Shown: one piece after another, positions 9,051 to 17,533 of the stretch
Position numbering within the stretch: the stretch's first letter is position 1
Layout: every line of letters begins with the position of its first letter
DNA from: Stenotrophomonas sp. SAM-B
Lineage (GTDB): Bacteria; Pseudomonadota; Gammaproteobacteria; Xanthomonadales; Xanthomonadaceae
Assembly (NCBI RefSeq): GCF_013387485.1
Contig: NZ_JABBXB010000001.1
Span: 826,001 to 890,000 of the forward strand
Direction of reading: 5' to 3'
DNA: 64,000 nucleotides
Made by a program: the position numbers and the translations under genes
The notes under the pieces: model-generated
Told to the model about the DNA's origin: nothing
The model's database searches: none
What the model saw: the letters and a program-made list of their open reading frames with translations, nothing else

Positions 9051-10367
9051 ATGTTCGTTCGTCTCTGTATCTCGCTGTGTGGGGTGTCATTGCTGCTGGG
9101 AAGCGCAGCGGCGCACGCATCGACGCCGCGTGGCTTCGATGTGCTGCACTACGATGTCGCGCTGGTGCCGGACATCGCCCACAAGCGCGTCACCGGTCAG
9201 CAGACGCTGCGGCTCCGGGCCGAGCGGGAGCTGCGCGCAGTGACGCTGGACAGCGGCGCGCTCACCGTGACGGCCGTGATGCAGGCGGATCGCGCGCTGG
9301 CCTTCGCGCAGCACGATGCGAAGGTGCAGATCACGCTGGCCGAACCGCTTCCGACGGGAGACACCGCCAGCGTGACGATCCGCTATCACGGCGAACCGGC
9401 GTACGGCCTGGAGTTCGCCCCCGAGCGCGACGAGGTCTACACGATCTTCTCGACCAGTCAGTGGATGCCCTCGGTGGATGCCCCCGACGAGCGCGCCACG
9501 CTGGACCTGTCCGTGACCTTGCCGGCGGGTCTGCTGGCTGCGGGCACCGGTCGCGCGCTGCCGCTGCGCACGCTTCCCGATGGACGCATCGAACATCGCT
9601 GGCAGCTGGAGACGCCGATGCCGGGGTATGTCTATGGCTTCACGGCGGGGCGCTATCAGGAAGCGACGCAGCAGCATGGCACCATCGGCTTGCGGTTCCT
9701 GTCCAGCGAGCGGTCGCCCGCGCAGCTGCAGCGCGTGTTCACCGCCACCGGCGGGATGCTCGATTTCTTCGCCGATCGCGCGGGCCTGCCGTATCGCGGC
9801 GACTATCAGCAGGCGCTGGTGGCCCGCACGATCGGGCAGGAAATGGCCGGGATGTCGCTGATGTCCGAGCGCTACGGCCAGCAAATGCTGGAGGATCCCA
9901 CCCAGACCGCGTTGATGGCGCACGAGGCCGCACATCAGTGGTGGGGCAACCGGGTGACCTGCGCCGGCTGGGAGCACTTCTGGCTCAACGAAGGCATGGC
10001 CAACTTCATGACCGCCGCCTACCTCCAACAGGCGCAGGGAGAGGCGGCCTACCAGGCGCAGGTGACGATCTGGCGCACGCGGCTGGACGCGCTGCGTGCC
10101 AAGGGGGCGGATCACGCGCTGGTGTATGCGGAATGGAACGCGCCGACCGGCGATGACCGCGCGGTGGTGTACCAGAAGGGCGCCTACGTGCTGCACCTGC
10201 TGCGCGTCGAAATGGGCGAAGCCGCGTTCTGGCGCGGCATCCGTGATTACACGCGGGCCAACGATGGGCGCTCGGTGGTGACCGTCGATTTCCAGCGTGC
10301 GATGGAAGCAGCGGCCGGCCGCTCACTGCAGCCGTTCTTCGCGCAGTGGGTCTATGGCGTGGGCTGA
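9051..10367 (+). CDS. M1-family zinc metallopeptidase (aminopeptidase-like), exported
   Basis: A secreted or periplasmic gluzincin of 438 residues. The signal peptide is MFVRLCISLCGVSLLLGSA, cut after AHA. An N-terminal beta domain (about 25-205) precedes the catalytic domain with HEAAHQWWGN: zinc ligands H291 and H295, catalytic E292, and third ligand E314 in WLNEGMANF, the exact HExxH-x18-E spacing. The exopeptidase GxMEN motif is altered: the matching stretch reads IGQEMAGMS. The usual C-terminal helical domain is largely missing, making it about half the size of PepN. Starts at 9042 or 9021 are also possible. M1 family membership is secure; true aminopeptidase activity is less so. Confidence 0.88.
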   Translation: MFVRLCISLCGVSLLLGSAAAHASTPRGFDVLHYDVALVPDIAHKRVTGQQTLRLRAERELRAVTLDSGALTVTAVMQADRALAFAQHDAKVQITLAEPLPTGDTASVTIRYHGEPAYGLEFAPERDEVYTIFSTSQWMPSVDAPDERATLDLSVTLPAGLLAAGTGRALPLRTLPDGRIEHRWQLETPMPGYVYGFTAGRYQEATQQHGTIGLRFLSSERSPAQLQRVFTATGGMLDFFADRAGLPYRGDYQQALVARTIGQEMAGMSLMSERYGQQMLEDPTQTALMAHEAAHQWWGNRVTCAGWEHFWLNEGMANFMTAAYLQQAQGEAAYQAQVTIWRTRLDALRAKGADHALVYAEWNAPTGDDRAVVYQKGAYVLHLLRVEMGEAAFWRGIRDYTRANDGRSVVTVDFQRAMEAAAGRSLQPFFAQWVYGVG

Positions 10368-10371
10368 CGCG

Positions 10372-10971
10372 TCAGTGCGCGGCGGCCGGCGGCAATCCCA
10401 ACGCCAGAGGCGCGAAGATCGCCGAGGTCGACGGTTCGACCGGCTGACCCAGCGCGGCCAGCGCCGACTGGTAGGCCTTGTACGTCGCCGCGTTGTAGGC
10501 CACCAGGATGATCCGGCGCGGTTGGCGGTGCGAGCGCTGCCAGGTCAGGGTTTCGGTGGCGGCGATGTGGGCGGCCTGGTGCAGCGGATACCCGAACACC
10601 CCGCAGCTGATCGCCGGGAACGCGATCGATTCCAGCTCGAGCTTCTCTGCCAGCTGCAGCGATTTCCAGTAGCAGTTGGCCAGCAGCGCCGGCTCGTCGC
10701 GCAGGCCGTCCTGCCAGACCGGGCCGACCGTATGGAACACATGCCTGGCCGGCAGATCGAACGCGGGCGTCTCGCGCACCTCACCGGTCGGGCAGCGCAT
10801 GCCGGGGCGGATCTCCGGCAGGGCGCGGCAGGCTTCGAGCAGCTGCGGACCGGCCGCGCGATGGATCGCGCCGTCCACGCCGCCGCCGCCCAGCAGGGAT
10901 TCGTTGGCCGCATTGACGATCGCATCCACCGCCAGGGTCGTAATGTCGCCCTGCCACACTTCGATCTTCAT
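10372..10971 (-). CDS. Macrodomain protein, O-acetyl-ADP-ribose deacetylase type
   Basis: A single macrodomain of 199 residues, related to YmdB/MacroD hydrolases that remove acetyl from O-acetyl-ADP-ribose or ADP-ribose from acidic residues. Diagnostic motifs are GDITTLAVDAIVNAANESLL near residue 8, the GGGGVDGAIHRAAGP loop and IAFPAISCGVFGYP near 117, which line the ADP-ribose pocket. A strong ribosome site (AAGGAG) precedes the ATG at 10971. It converges on the M1 peptidase gene with 4 bases between them, and no partner ADP-ribosyltransferase lies nearby. The physiological substrate cannot be read from sequence. The 238-base gap up to cysK shows only the cysK terminator. Confidence 0.92.
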   Translation of the reverse strand: MKIEVWQGDITTLAVDAIVNAANESLLGGGGVDGAIHRAAGPQLLEACRALPEIRPGMRCPTGEVRETPAFDLPARHVFHTVGPVWQDGLRDEPALLANCYWKSLQLAEKLELESIAFPAISCGVFGYPLHQAAHIAATETLTWQRSHRQPRRIILVAYNAATYKAYQSALAALGQPVEPSTSAIFAPLALGLPPAAAH

Positions 10972-11158
10972 GCGTACCGCTCCTTACGTACTGATACCGG
11001 GTCCATACAACGAAATGACGTGCCTGACCTGCACCGTAACCTGCAGGACATCTAGGCTGCGTCATCGTCGTCTCAGGCAGTGCGACCCGGCGAGCGCTGG
11101 CTGACCTTCACACGATGCCGCCGGATCGCTTCACCGCAGATGAAGCGCCAGCAAGCAG

Positions 11159-11184
11159 AACGCCCGCCGGTCAGGGCGGGCGTT
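11159..11184 (-). terminator. Terminator of cysK
   Basis: AACGCCCGCC pairs perfectly with GGCGGGCGTT (10 bp) around a 6-base loop, 25 bases beyond the cysK stop on the minus strand. The following T content is modest (CTGCTTGCT). Confidence 0.7.
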
Positions 11185-11209
11185 CCGTTCATACGGACCA
11201 ACGCGGGGA

Positions 11210-12169
11210 TCAGGGCAGACCGGCCAGCCAGTCGTCGTCGGAGCCTTCGTTGATGTCGGCGAACAGCGGGGTCGAAAAGTAGCGCTCGCCGGTGTCGGGC
11301 AGCATCGCCAGGATCACCGATCCCGGCGCGGCCTTGGCGGCGATGTCCAGCGCGCTGGCGACGGTGGCGCCGGCCGAGATGCCCACGAAGATGCCTTCCT
11401 CGGCAGCGAGCCGGCGCGAGGTCTCGATCGCCCGCGCGTCGTCGATGGTCAGCAGCTCATCGTAGACCCCGCGGTTGAGTACTTCCGGCACGAAGTCCGG
11501 GGTCCAGCCCTGGATCTTGTGCGGCTTCCACTCATCGCCCTTGAGCAGGGCGGCGCCTTCCGGCTCGGTGGCGACGATGCGGGTCTCGGGCCGGGCGACC
11601 TTGAGCACTTCGCCGACGCCGGTCAGGGTGCCGCCGGTGCCCCAGCCAGTCACGAAGTAGTCCAGCCGCTTGCCGGCGAAGTCGCGCAGGATTTCCGGCG
11701 CCGTGGTGTTGCGGTGATAGGCGGGGTTGGCCGGGTTGGCGAACTGGCTGGCCAGGAACCAGCCGTGTTCGTCGGCCAGTTCCTTCGCACGGCGGACCAT
11801 GCCCGAGCCGCGCTCGGCGGCCGGGGTCAGGATCACCTTGGCACCATAGGCGCGCATCAGCTTGCGGCGCTCGATCGAGAAGGTCTCCACCATCGTGGCC
11901 ACGAACTTGTAGCCGCGCGCGGCCGCTACCATCGCCAGGGCCACGCCGGTGTTGCCGGAGGTCGCCTCCACGATGGTGTCGCCCGGCTTGAGCAGGCCCT
12001 TGGCTTCGGCGTCGAGGATGATCGCCAGCGCCAGACGGTCCTTGACCGAGCCACCCGGGTTGAACGACTCGACCTTGGCATAGAGGGTGACGTGCTCGGG
12101 GGCGAGGCGGTGCAGGCGCACCACCGGGGTGTTGCCGATGGTGTCCAGGATGGAGTCGTACAGGGCCAT
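11210..12169 (-). CDS. cysK: Cysteine synthase A (O-acetylserine sulfhydrylase)
   Basis: PLP enzyme of 319 residues that makes cysteine from O-acetylserine and sulfide in the cytoplasm. It begins MALYDSILDTIGNTPVVRLH. The PLP lysine is K43 in NPGGSVKDRLA, the substrate loop is EATSGNTGVALA near residue 69, and the PLP phosphate loop is GWGTGGTLTGVGEVLK near 176. The start is at 12169, with a GGAG ribosome site; the frame continues 41 codons upstream to 12292 but without similarity. A CysB-type regulator is transcribed divergently, which fits sulfur-responsive control. Confidence 0.95.
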   Translation of the reverse strand: MALYDSILDTIGNTPVVRLHRLAPEHVTLYAKVESFNPGGSVKDRLALAIILDAEAKGLLKPGDTIVEATSGNTGVALAMVAAARGYKFVATMVETFSIERRKLMRAYGAKVILTPAAERGSGMVRRAKELADEHGWFLASQFANPANPAYHRNTTAPEILRDFAGKRLDYFVTGWGTGGTLTGVGEVLKVARPETRIVATEPEGAALLKGDEWKPHKIQGWTPDFVPEVLNRGVYDELLTIDDARAIETSRRLAAEEGIFVGISAGATVASALDIAAKAAPGSVILAMLPDTGERYFSTPLFADINEGSDDDWLAGLP

Positions 12170-12309
12170 GGGGATGCTCCGGAGAAGTCGTTGCCGCCCG
12201 GGGGCCGTGCGGCGGGGAAGGGTCGGTCGGGTGGCGGCGGCAGGCGCCTGGTCGCGGCCGGCCCGGGGTCGGTCAGACCGTACCGCTGGCATATGACCGC
12301 GCGAAATGA

Positions 12310-12348
12310 CCTGATTACCTTCTTAAACAACGTTTGGTTATAAGCTGG
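12310..12348. promoter_or_regulatory. AT-rich divergent promoter/operator between cysK and the CysB-type gene
   Basis: The only AT-rich island in the 237-base gap. It contains CTTCTTAAACAACGTTTGG and TTATAAGC. TATAAG (12339-12344) could be a -10 for the plus-strand regulator. On the minus strand TTATAA and GGTAAT lie 18 bases apart, toward cysK. CysB binding sites are AT-rich and degenerate, so binding here is an inference from position. Confidence 0.4.
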
Positions 12349-12406
12349 TGACGGCATTTGCCCTACAGTCGGATGGCCCCCTCTCCATGCGCCGTATCGC
12401 CCGCCC

Positions 12407-13390
12407 ATGACGCTGACCCAACTTCGCTATCTGGTCGCCATCGCCGACGCCGAGCTCAACATCACGCTGGCGGCGTCCCGCGTGCACGCCACCCAGCCCG
12501 GCCTGTCCAAGCAGCTCAAGCAGCTGGAGGATGAACTCGGCTTCCTGCTGTTCGTGCGCAAGGGCCGCAGCCTGGAAGCGGTGACCCCGGCCGGCGTGGA
12601 AGTGATCGGCCGCGCCCGCGCCGTCCTCGGCGAAGCGAACAACATCCGCACCTATGCCGCCAACCAGCGGCGCGAAAGCCAAGGCCAGCTGGTGCTGACC
12701 ACCACGCACACCCAGGCGCGCTTCGTGCTGCCGCCCGCGGTGGCGCGGATCAAGCAGGCCTACCCGCAGGTCAGCGTGCATCTGCAGCAGGCCGCCGAAA
12801 GCGATGCGCTGGACCTGCTCAGCCAGGGTGATGCGGACATCGCCATCATCAGCACCGCCGGCGGTGAGCCCACGGCTGGCCTGGCCATTCCGCTGTACCG
12901 CTGGCGCCGGCTGGTGCTGGTGCCGCGCGGTCACGCGCTGGATCGCCCGGGTGCGGCGCCGGACCTGCAGGCGCTGGCCAGCCATCCGCTGATCAGCTAC
13001 GAATCCTCCACCCGCGGCAGTTCTTCGCTGCAGCGCGCCTTCGCCAGTGCCGGACTGAGCCCGGACATCGCCTTGACCGCCCTCGATGCGGACCTGATCA
13101 AGACCTATGTGCGCACCGGCCTGGGCGTCGGCCTGCTCGCGGAAATGGCGGTCAACGCCAGTGATGAAGACCTGCGCGCGTGGCCGGCCCCGGCGCCGAT
13201 CGACGAGTGCATCGCCTGGGCGGTGCTGCCGCGTGACCGCGTACTGCGCGATTACGCGCTGGAGCTGGTGCACGTGCTGGCCCCGCAGATCGACACCCGC
13301 GACCTGCGCCGGGTGATCGACGGCAACCAGGAGGCCAACTGGCCGCTGCCGCCGACCTGGGAATCACTGACGCAGACCATCACCGTCTGA
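12407..13390 (+). CDS. cysB: LysR-family transcriptional regulator, CysB type
   Basis: A 327-residue LysR regulator. The winged helix-turn-helix is at residues 1-60 (MTLTQLRYLVAIADAELNIT, then ASRVHATQPGLSKQLKQLE). A periplasmic-binding-protein-like effector domain runs from about 90 to 300. CysB proteins sense O-acetylserine or its N-acetyl form and activate sulfate-assimilation genes. The wHTH variant with QPGLSKQLKQLEDELG and the length over 320 match CysB/Cbl better than generic LysR. The divergent cysK supports the call. The C-terminal extension (PPTWESLTQTITV) is typical of CysB. Confidence 0.85.
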   Translation: MTLTQLRYLVAIADAELNITLAASRVHATQPGLSKQLKQLEDELGFLLFVRKGRSLEAVTPAGVEVIGRARAVLGEANNIRTYAANQRRESQGQLVLTTTHTQARFVLPPAVARIKQAYPQVSVHLQQAAESDALDLLSQGDADIAIISTAGGEPTAGLAIPLYRWRRLVLVPRGHALDRPGAAPDLQALASHPLISYESSTRGSSSLQRAFASAGLSPDIALTALDADLIKTYVRTGLGVGLLAEMAVNASDEDLRAWPAPAPIDECIAWAVLPRDRVLRDYALELVHVLAPQIDTRDLRRVIDGNQEANWPLPPTWESLTQTITV

Positions 13391-13397
13391 GATGGAC

Positions 13398-13532
13398 GCC
13401 CGACCAACGGTCGGGCGCTACCGGTAGGTGCCGACCGTTGGTCGGCACGGTGGCTGAGACCGCTGCTCGGCCCGACCGCTGCGACGGTTGGTCGCAGGGC
13501 GTGGGGCTGCCCTGCCAACGGTCGGGCGCTAC
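13398..13532. repeat. Cluster of GTAG/CTAC palindromic repeats
   Basis: Three units occur between cysB and the DUF2946 gene. An inverted unit ends in CTAC (13398-13421, GCCCGACCAACGGTCGGGCG core). A direct unit starts with GTAG (13424-13447, GTGCCGACCGTTGGTCGGCAC core). A second inverted unit lies at 13508-13532, with a degenerate copy between. The first two are arranged in opposite orientation only a few bases apart, the usual form of paired REP elements. The last unit ends 9 bases before the GTG of the next gene. Confidence 0.85.
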
Positions 13533-13541
13533 CATGACGGG

Positions 13542-14069
13542 GTGAACGTCCGCCGTCGCCCGTATGCCGTCTTTCTGCAGCTTGCCTTCGTGGCGACGTT
13601 GCTGATGGCGCTGGCACCGCTGGTCAGCCGCTGGCAGCAGGCTCATGCCGGAGCGCCGGTGATGCTGATGCCGGCCGGCATGACCCACGCGCTGCCGGCG
13701 CCGCCGGATGCCCACGCCGGGCACGGCATGCCGCAGCACGACGGGCAACATCACGTCATGCAGCACGGCGACATGAAGCATGACGTGATGCAGCACCACG
13801 AGATGGCGATGCAGCCCATGGGCATGCACGCCACGCCCGATGCCCATGACGTCCCCGTACCGTCGCCCCCGATGAGCGAGCACGCCGGGCATGGTGACGC
13901 CTGCGAATACTGCATGATGGCCTCGCGCCTGATGCCGTGGCTGGCGGTCCTGATCCTGTTGTTGCCGGCGATGCCGGTCATCGCACCGCGCGTCCTGCGC
14001 GCCGTGCCCACGCCCCGCAGCCTGCGCTGGCCGGCCCACGCCGCCCGCGGCCCGCCCGCGATCTCCTGA
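13542..14069 (+). CDS. DUF2946 protein, His/Met-rich, likely copper-related
   Basis: A 175-residue membrane or periplasmic protein. An N-terminal hydrophobic helix (QLAFVATLLMALAPL, about 9-25) is followed by a strongly His/Met-rich stretch (about 45-115) with runs such as HGMPQHDGQHHVMQHGDMKH. It has the DUF2946 hallmark GDACEYCMM near residue 124 and a second hydrophobic helix (WLAVLILLLPAMPVI). Clustered Met and His residues are typical of Cu(I)/Cu(II) binding. The TonB-dependent copper receptor starts 70 bases downstream, so they probably form one operon. GTG 13542 is chosen as the start; the open frame reaches 13488, but that part is repeat sequence. Transport or scavenging role is inference. 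Confidence 0.75.
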   Translation: MNVRRRPYAVFLQLAFVATLLMALAPLVSRWQQAHAGAPVMLMPAGMTHALPAPPDAHAGHGMPQHDGQHHVMQHGDMKHDVMQHHEMAMQPMGMHATPDAHDVPVPSPPMSEHAGHGDACEYCMMASRLMPWLAVLILLLPAMPVIAPRVLRAVPTPRSLRWPAHAARGPPAIS

Positions 14070-14139
14070 GACGACCGCCCTTCCTGCCCGTGTCGCCATG
14101 ATGGCGACGCGTGCCTGCGTGCTTTTCTGGAGTTCCACC

Positions 14140-16197
14140 ATGAATGTTTCTTCCCGCAGCGCGGGCGCACTTACGCGCCTGTCTGTTTCCCTGTCGCTGG
14201 CCCTGGTCGCGTTGCCGCTGCAGGCCGCCGCCGACGATGCCCGCACCCTCGATACGCTGGTCGTCACCGCCACCGCGCCGTCCTCGCCACTGCATTGGGT
14301 CACCGATCCGCGCCTGCCGCGGCAGCCGGTCCCGGCCAGCGATGGGGCGGACTATCTGAAGACGGTTCCCGGCTTTTCCGCGATCCGCAATGGCGGCACC
14401 AACGGCGATCCGGTGCTGCGCGGCATGTTCGGCTCGCGCCTGAACATCGTCAGCAACGAAGGCAATCTGATCGGTGCGTGCCCCTCGCGGATGGACAACC
14501 CGCTGTCCTACATCGCGCCGGAAACCTTCGATCGGCTGACCATCATCAAGGGGCCGCAGAGCGTGCGCTGGGGTGCCGGTGCTTCCGCGGGCACGGTGCG
14601 CTTCGAGCGCGATACGCCGCGCTTCGACCAGCCGGGCATGGACATCAACGCCAGCGCGCTGGTCGGCTCGCGCAACCGCAACGACCAGGTGGTCGACCTC
14701 ACCGCCGGCGCCTCGCCGGGCTATGTACGCGTCAACGGCAACCGCTCCGAATCCGATGACTACAAGGACGGCAACGGCGACGTGGTCCCCTCCAGGTGGC
14801 GCAAGTGGAACAGCGACGTGGCCGTCGGCTGGACGCCCGATGCAGACACCGTGCTGGAACTCTCGGCCGGCACCGGCGATGCGATCGCGCGCTATGCCGG
14901 TCGCGGCATGGACGGCGCGTCGTTCAAACGCACCAGCTACGCCGCTCGCTTCGAAAAGGACAACCTGCCGGGTGCGTGGGACAAGATGCAGGCGAACCTG
15001 TACTACAACGACGCCGACCACGTAATGGACAATTACACGCTGCGCACGCCGAACCCGGCCAGCAGCATGCCGATGCCGATGGCGTCCAACGTCGATCGCC
15101 GCACCACCGGTGGCCGTATCGCCTCGGAATGGCGCTGGCAGGACATCGCCATCGTGGCCGGCGTGGACGCGCAGGACAGCCGTCACCGCAGCCGCAATGG
15201 AATGGGGCGCGATGTGTACCGGCAGCAGCCGTGGCGCACGGATGCGCGCTTCGAGAACCTCGGCGCGTTCACCGAGATCACCCTGGGCGAAGGCACCGCA
15301 CAGCGCTGGGTAGGTGGCCTGCGCATGGACCGTGCCGAGGTGAAGGACGAGCGCGCCACCAGCGGCATGATGGCGATGCCGAATCCCACCGCCGGGCAGA
15401 CCCGCCGCGAGAACCTGGGCAGCGGCTTCGTCCGCTTCGAGCGTGACATCGCGCCCGCCCTGACCTGGTACGCGGGTGTCGGTCACAGCGAGCGCATGCC
15501 CGACTACTGGGAGCTGTTCTCGCCGGACCTCGGCCCGGCCGGCGCGGTGAATGCGTTCACCGGCGTGCAGCCGGAACAGACCACCCAGCTCGATCTGGGC
15601 CTGCAGTACCGCACCGATCGCCTCAATGCCTGGGTCTCGGCCTATGCCGGGCGCATCCAGGACTACATCCTCTTTACCTACCGCGACGGCGGCATGATGG
15701 GCAGCACCAGCCAGGCCAGCAATGTCGATGCTCGCATTGCCGGCGCCGAGGCGGGCGCGGAGTGGCAGTTGGCGCAGCAGTGGAAACTCGGCGGCACGCT
15801 GGCCTATGCCTGGGGCGAGAACCGCAGCGACGGCCGCGCGCTGCCGCAGATGCCGCCACTGGAAGCCCGGCTCAGCACGGCGTGGGAAGGCGAGAGCTGG
15901 TCCGTCGGTGCGCTGGCGCGCGCGGTCTCCCGCCAGGGGCGGGTCGCGGCGGGGCAGGGCAACGTGGTCGCCCGCGATCTGGGGCCCAGCGCCGGCTTTG
16001 CCACCGTAGCCTTGAACGCCAGCTACCGGTTCAACGCGGCGCTGCTGCTCAGTGCCGGTGTCGACAACCTGTTCAATCGCGCCTACAGCGAGCACCTGAA
16101 CCTCGCCGGCAGCGCCGATTTCGGCTTCCCGGCCGATCCGGTGCGGATCAACGAGCCCGGCCGCACCGCCTGGCTGAAAGTGAACTACAGCTACTGA
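14140..16197 (+). CDS. TonB-dependent copper receptor (OprC-like)
   Basis: Outer-membrane beta-barrel receptor of 685 residues. A signal peptide (about 1-27, ending PLQAAADDA) leads to the TonB box region LDTLVVTAT. A plug domain follows with DYLKTVPGFSAIRNGGTNGD, RGMFGSRLN and NEGNLIGACPSRMDNPLSYI. The barrel ends in an aromatic residue (LKVNYSY). The Met-rich strands (NPASSMPMPM, SGMMAMPNP, DGGMMGS) and the GACPSRMDNP motif match OprC/NosA copper receptors. The start at 14140 has a TGGAG ribosome site. Co-localisation with the His/Met-rich DUF2946 protein supports copper as the ligand. Confidence 0.88.
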   Translation: MNVSSRSAGALTRLSVSLSLALVALPLQAAADDARTLDTLVVTATAPSSPLHWVTDPRLPRQPVPASDGADYLKTVPGFSAIRNGGTNGDPVLRGMFGSRLNIVSNEGNLIGACPSRMDNPLSYIAPETFDRLTIIKGPQSVRWGAGASAGTVRFERDTPRFDQPGMDINASALVGSRNRNDQVVDLTAGASPGYVRVNGNRSESDDYKDGNGDVVPSRWRKWNSDVAVGWTPDADTVLELSAGTGDAIARYAGRGMDGASFKRTSYAARFEKDNLPGAWDKMQANLYYNDADHVMDNYTLRTPNPASSMPMPMASNVDRRTTGGRIASEWRWQDIAIVAGVDAQDSRHRSRNGMGRDVYRQQPWRTDARFENLGAFTEITLGEGTAQRWVGGLRMDRAEVKDERATSGMMAMPNPTAGQTRRENLGSGFVRFERDIAPALTWYAGVGHSERMPDYWELFSPDLGPAGAVNAFTGVQPEQTTQLDLGLQYRTDRLNAWVSAYAGRIQDYILFTYRDGGMMGSTSQASNVDARIAGAEAGAEWQLAQQWKLGGTLAYAWGENRSDGRALPQMPPLEARLSTAWEGESWSVGALARAVSRQGRVAAGQGNVVARDLGPSAGFATVALNASYRFNAALLLSAGVDNLFNRAYSEHLNLAGSADFGFPADPVRINEPGRTAWLKVNYSY

Positions 16198-16205
16198 GTC
16201 CGGCT

Positions 16206-16235
16206 GCCGGGCGGGGCACTCACGCCTCGCCCGGC
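16206..16235 (+). terminator. Hairpin after the copper receptor
   Basis: GCCGGGCG pairs with CGCCCGGC, continuing through GGGC/GCCT, to give about 12 bp around a 6-base loop. It lies 8 bases after the stop. No T-run follows, so it could be a transcript-end stabiliser. Confidence 0.45.
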
Positions 16236-16444
16236 GTCTCCGGCGCCAGCCACGACAGGGCAGCAGGGTGCGCGCGCTTCGACATGCGCCGATACATGGC
16301 GATACACGTTCGCTGCCTCCCAGCACGAAAGGGCTTTCGCCCGTCACCGGCAGATGTGAAGACCCCGGTAAACGCTTGGCACATATGCCCCGGCTCGACC
16401 CCTCTATACACTCGGCGGTCGAGAAACAACCGGGATTGCATTAC

Positions 16445-17533
16445 ATGTTGGGACGCATCGCAGCGCGCTTCGCCGCTGGCATCGCCTTGGTCGCATTGGC
16501 AGGGTGTGGCAGTAAAGACGAGGCCGCTCGCCGGCAGGCAGACGCCGTACCGGTCACCACCCAGGTGGTGCAGACCTCGGCATGGAGCGACACCCTGCAG
16601 GCACTGGGTACGGCCAAGGCGCGCGAGTCGGTGACGATCACCGCCAAGGTCAGCGAAATCATCGAGACGGTCCACTTCGAGAGTGGCCAGCAGGTCAGCG
16701 CCGGCACGCCCCTGGTGACCCTGCGCGGCCAGGCCCAGGAAGCGGCCCTGCTGCAGGCCCAGGCGACGTTCCTGGAAGCGGACCAGCTGTACAAGCGCCA
16801 GCGCGAACTCGCCGCCCAGCAGCTGGTGGCCAGCTCCACCCTGGATACGCAGCGCGCCATCCGCGATGCCGCCGATGCACGCGTGCGTGAAATGCAGTCG
16901 GATATCGGTGATCGCCGCGTGCGCGCGCCGTTCGCCGGCGTGCTCGGCATCCGCCAGGTCAGTGCCGGTTCGCTGGTCACCCCGAGCACGGCCATCACCA
17001 CGCTGGACGACATCGAGCGCATGCACGTGGACTTCCAGGTGCCCGAAGCCGAGCTGGCCTCGCTGAGCACCGGCGACAAGGTCAACGCGACCAGCGTGGC
17101 CTATCCGGGCCGCAACTTCGAAGGCCAGGTCGCCACCATCGATACCCGGGTCGATCCGGGCACCCGCGCGGTCACCGTGCGCGCCGATTTCATCAACGCC
17201 GATCACGCCCTGCGCCCGGGCATGCTGCTGGATGTACGGATGTTCCGCCCCGAGCGCCAGGCACTGGTGATCCCCGAAATCGCGGTGGTCCAGGTCGGGC
17301 GCGATTCCTATGTGTTCCGGGTCGCCAAGGACGACATCGTGGAGCGGGTGGACATCACCGCCGGCGCGCGTCGCAGTGGCGTGGTCGAAATCCGCGACGG
17401 CCTCACCGCCGGTGACCGCATCGTAGTGGATGGCACCGGCAAGCTGCGCCCGGGCCTGAAGATCCAGGCCGAGGAGGCTGCACCGCTCAGGCCGGCCGCG
17501 CCGACGACGGCCGAACCGGACGCCGCCGGATGA
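16445..17533 (+). CDS. RND efflux periplasmic adaptor, lipoprotein (membrane fusion protein)
   Basis: A 362-residue adaptor linking an inner-membrane RND pump to an outer-membrane channel. The lipoprotein signal is MLGRIAARFAAGIALVALAGC with lipobox LAGC (acylated Cys 21). A lipoyl/barrel-sandwich domain (VSEIIETVHFESGQQVSAGT) is split by a coiled-coil hairpin (about 100-160). Beta-barrel and membrane-proximal domains follow. ATG 16445 was chosen because it gives the lipobox; the upstream open frame back to 16268 has no such signal. The stop overlaps the pump gene by 4 bases (ATGA). No outer-membrane component or local TetR regulator is present. Confidence 0.93.
   Translation: MLGRIAARFAAGIALVALAGCGSKDEAARRQADAVPVTTQVVQTSAWSDTLQALGTAKARESVTITAKVSEIIETVHFESGQQVSAGTPLVTLRGQAQEAALLQAQATFLEADQLYKRQRELAAQQLVASSTLDTQRAIRDAADARVREMQSDIGDRRVRAPFAGVLGIRQVSAGSLVTPSTAITTLDDIERMHVDFQVPEAELASLSTGDKVNATSVAYPGRNFEGQVATIDTRVDPGTRAVTVRADFINADHALRPGMLLDVRMFRPERQALVIPEIAVVQVGRDSYVFRVAKDDIVERVDITAGARRSGVVEIRDGLTAGDRIVVDGTGKLRPGLKIQAEEAAPLRPAAPTTAEPDAAG

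Noticed and set aside
13978..16347. 789-codon minus-strand frame opposite the copper receptor
   Set aside because: Low-complexity antisense translation; the plus strand has a full TonB receptor.
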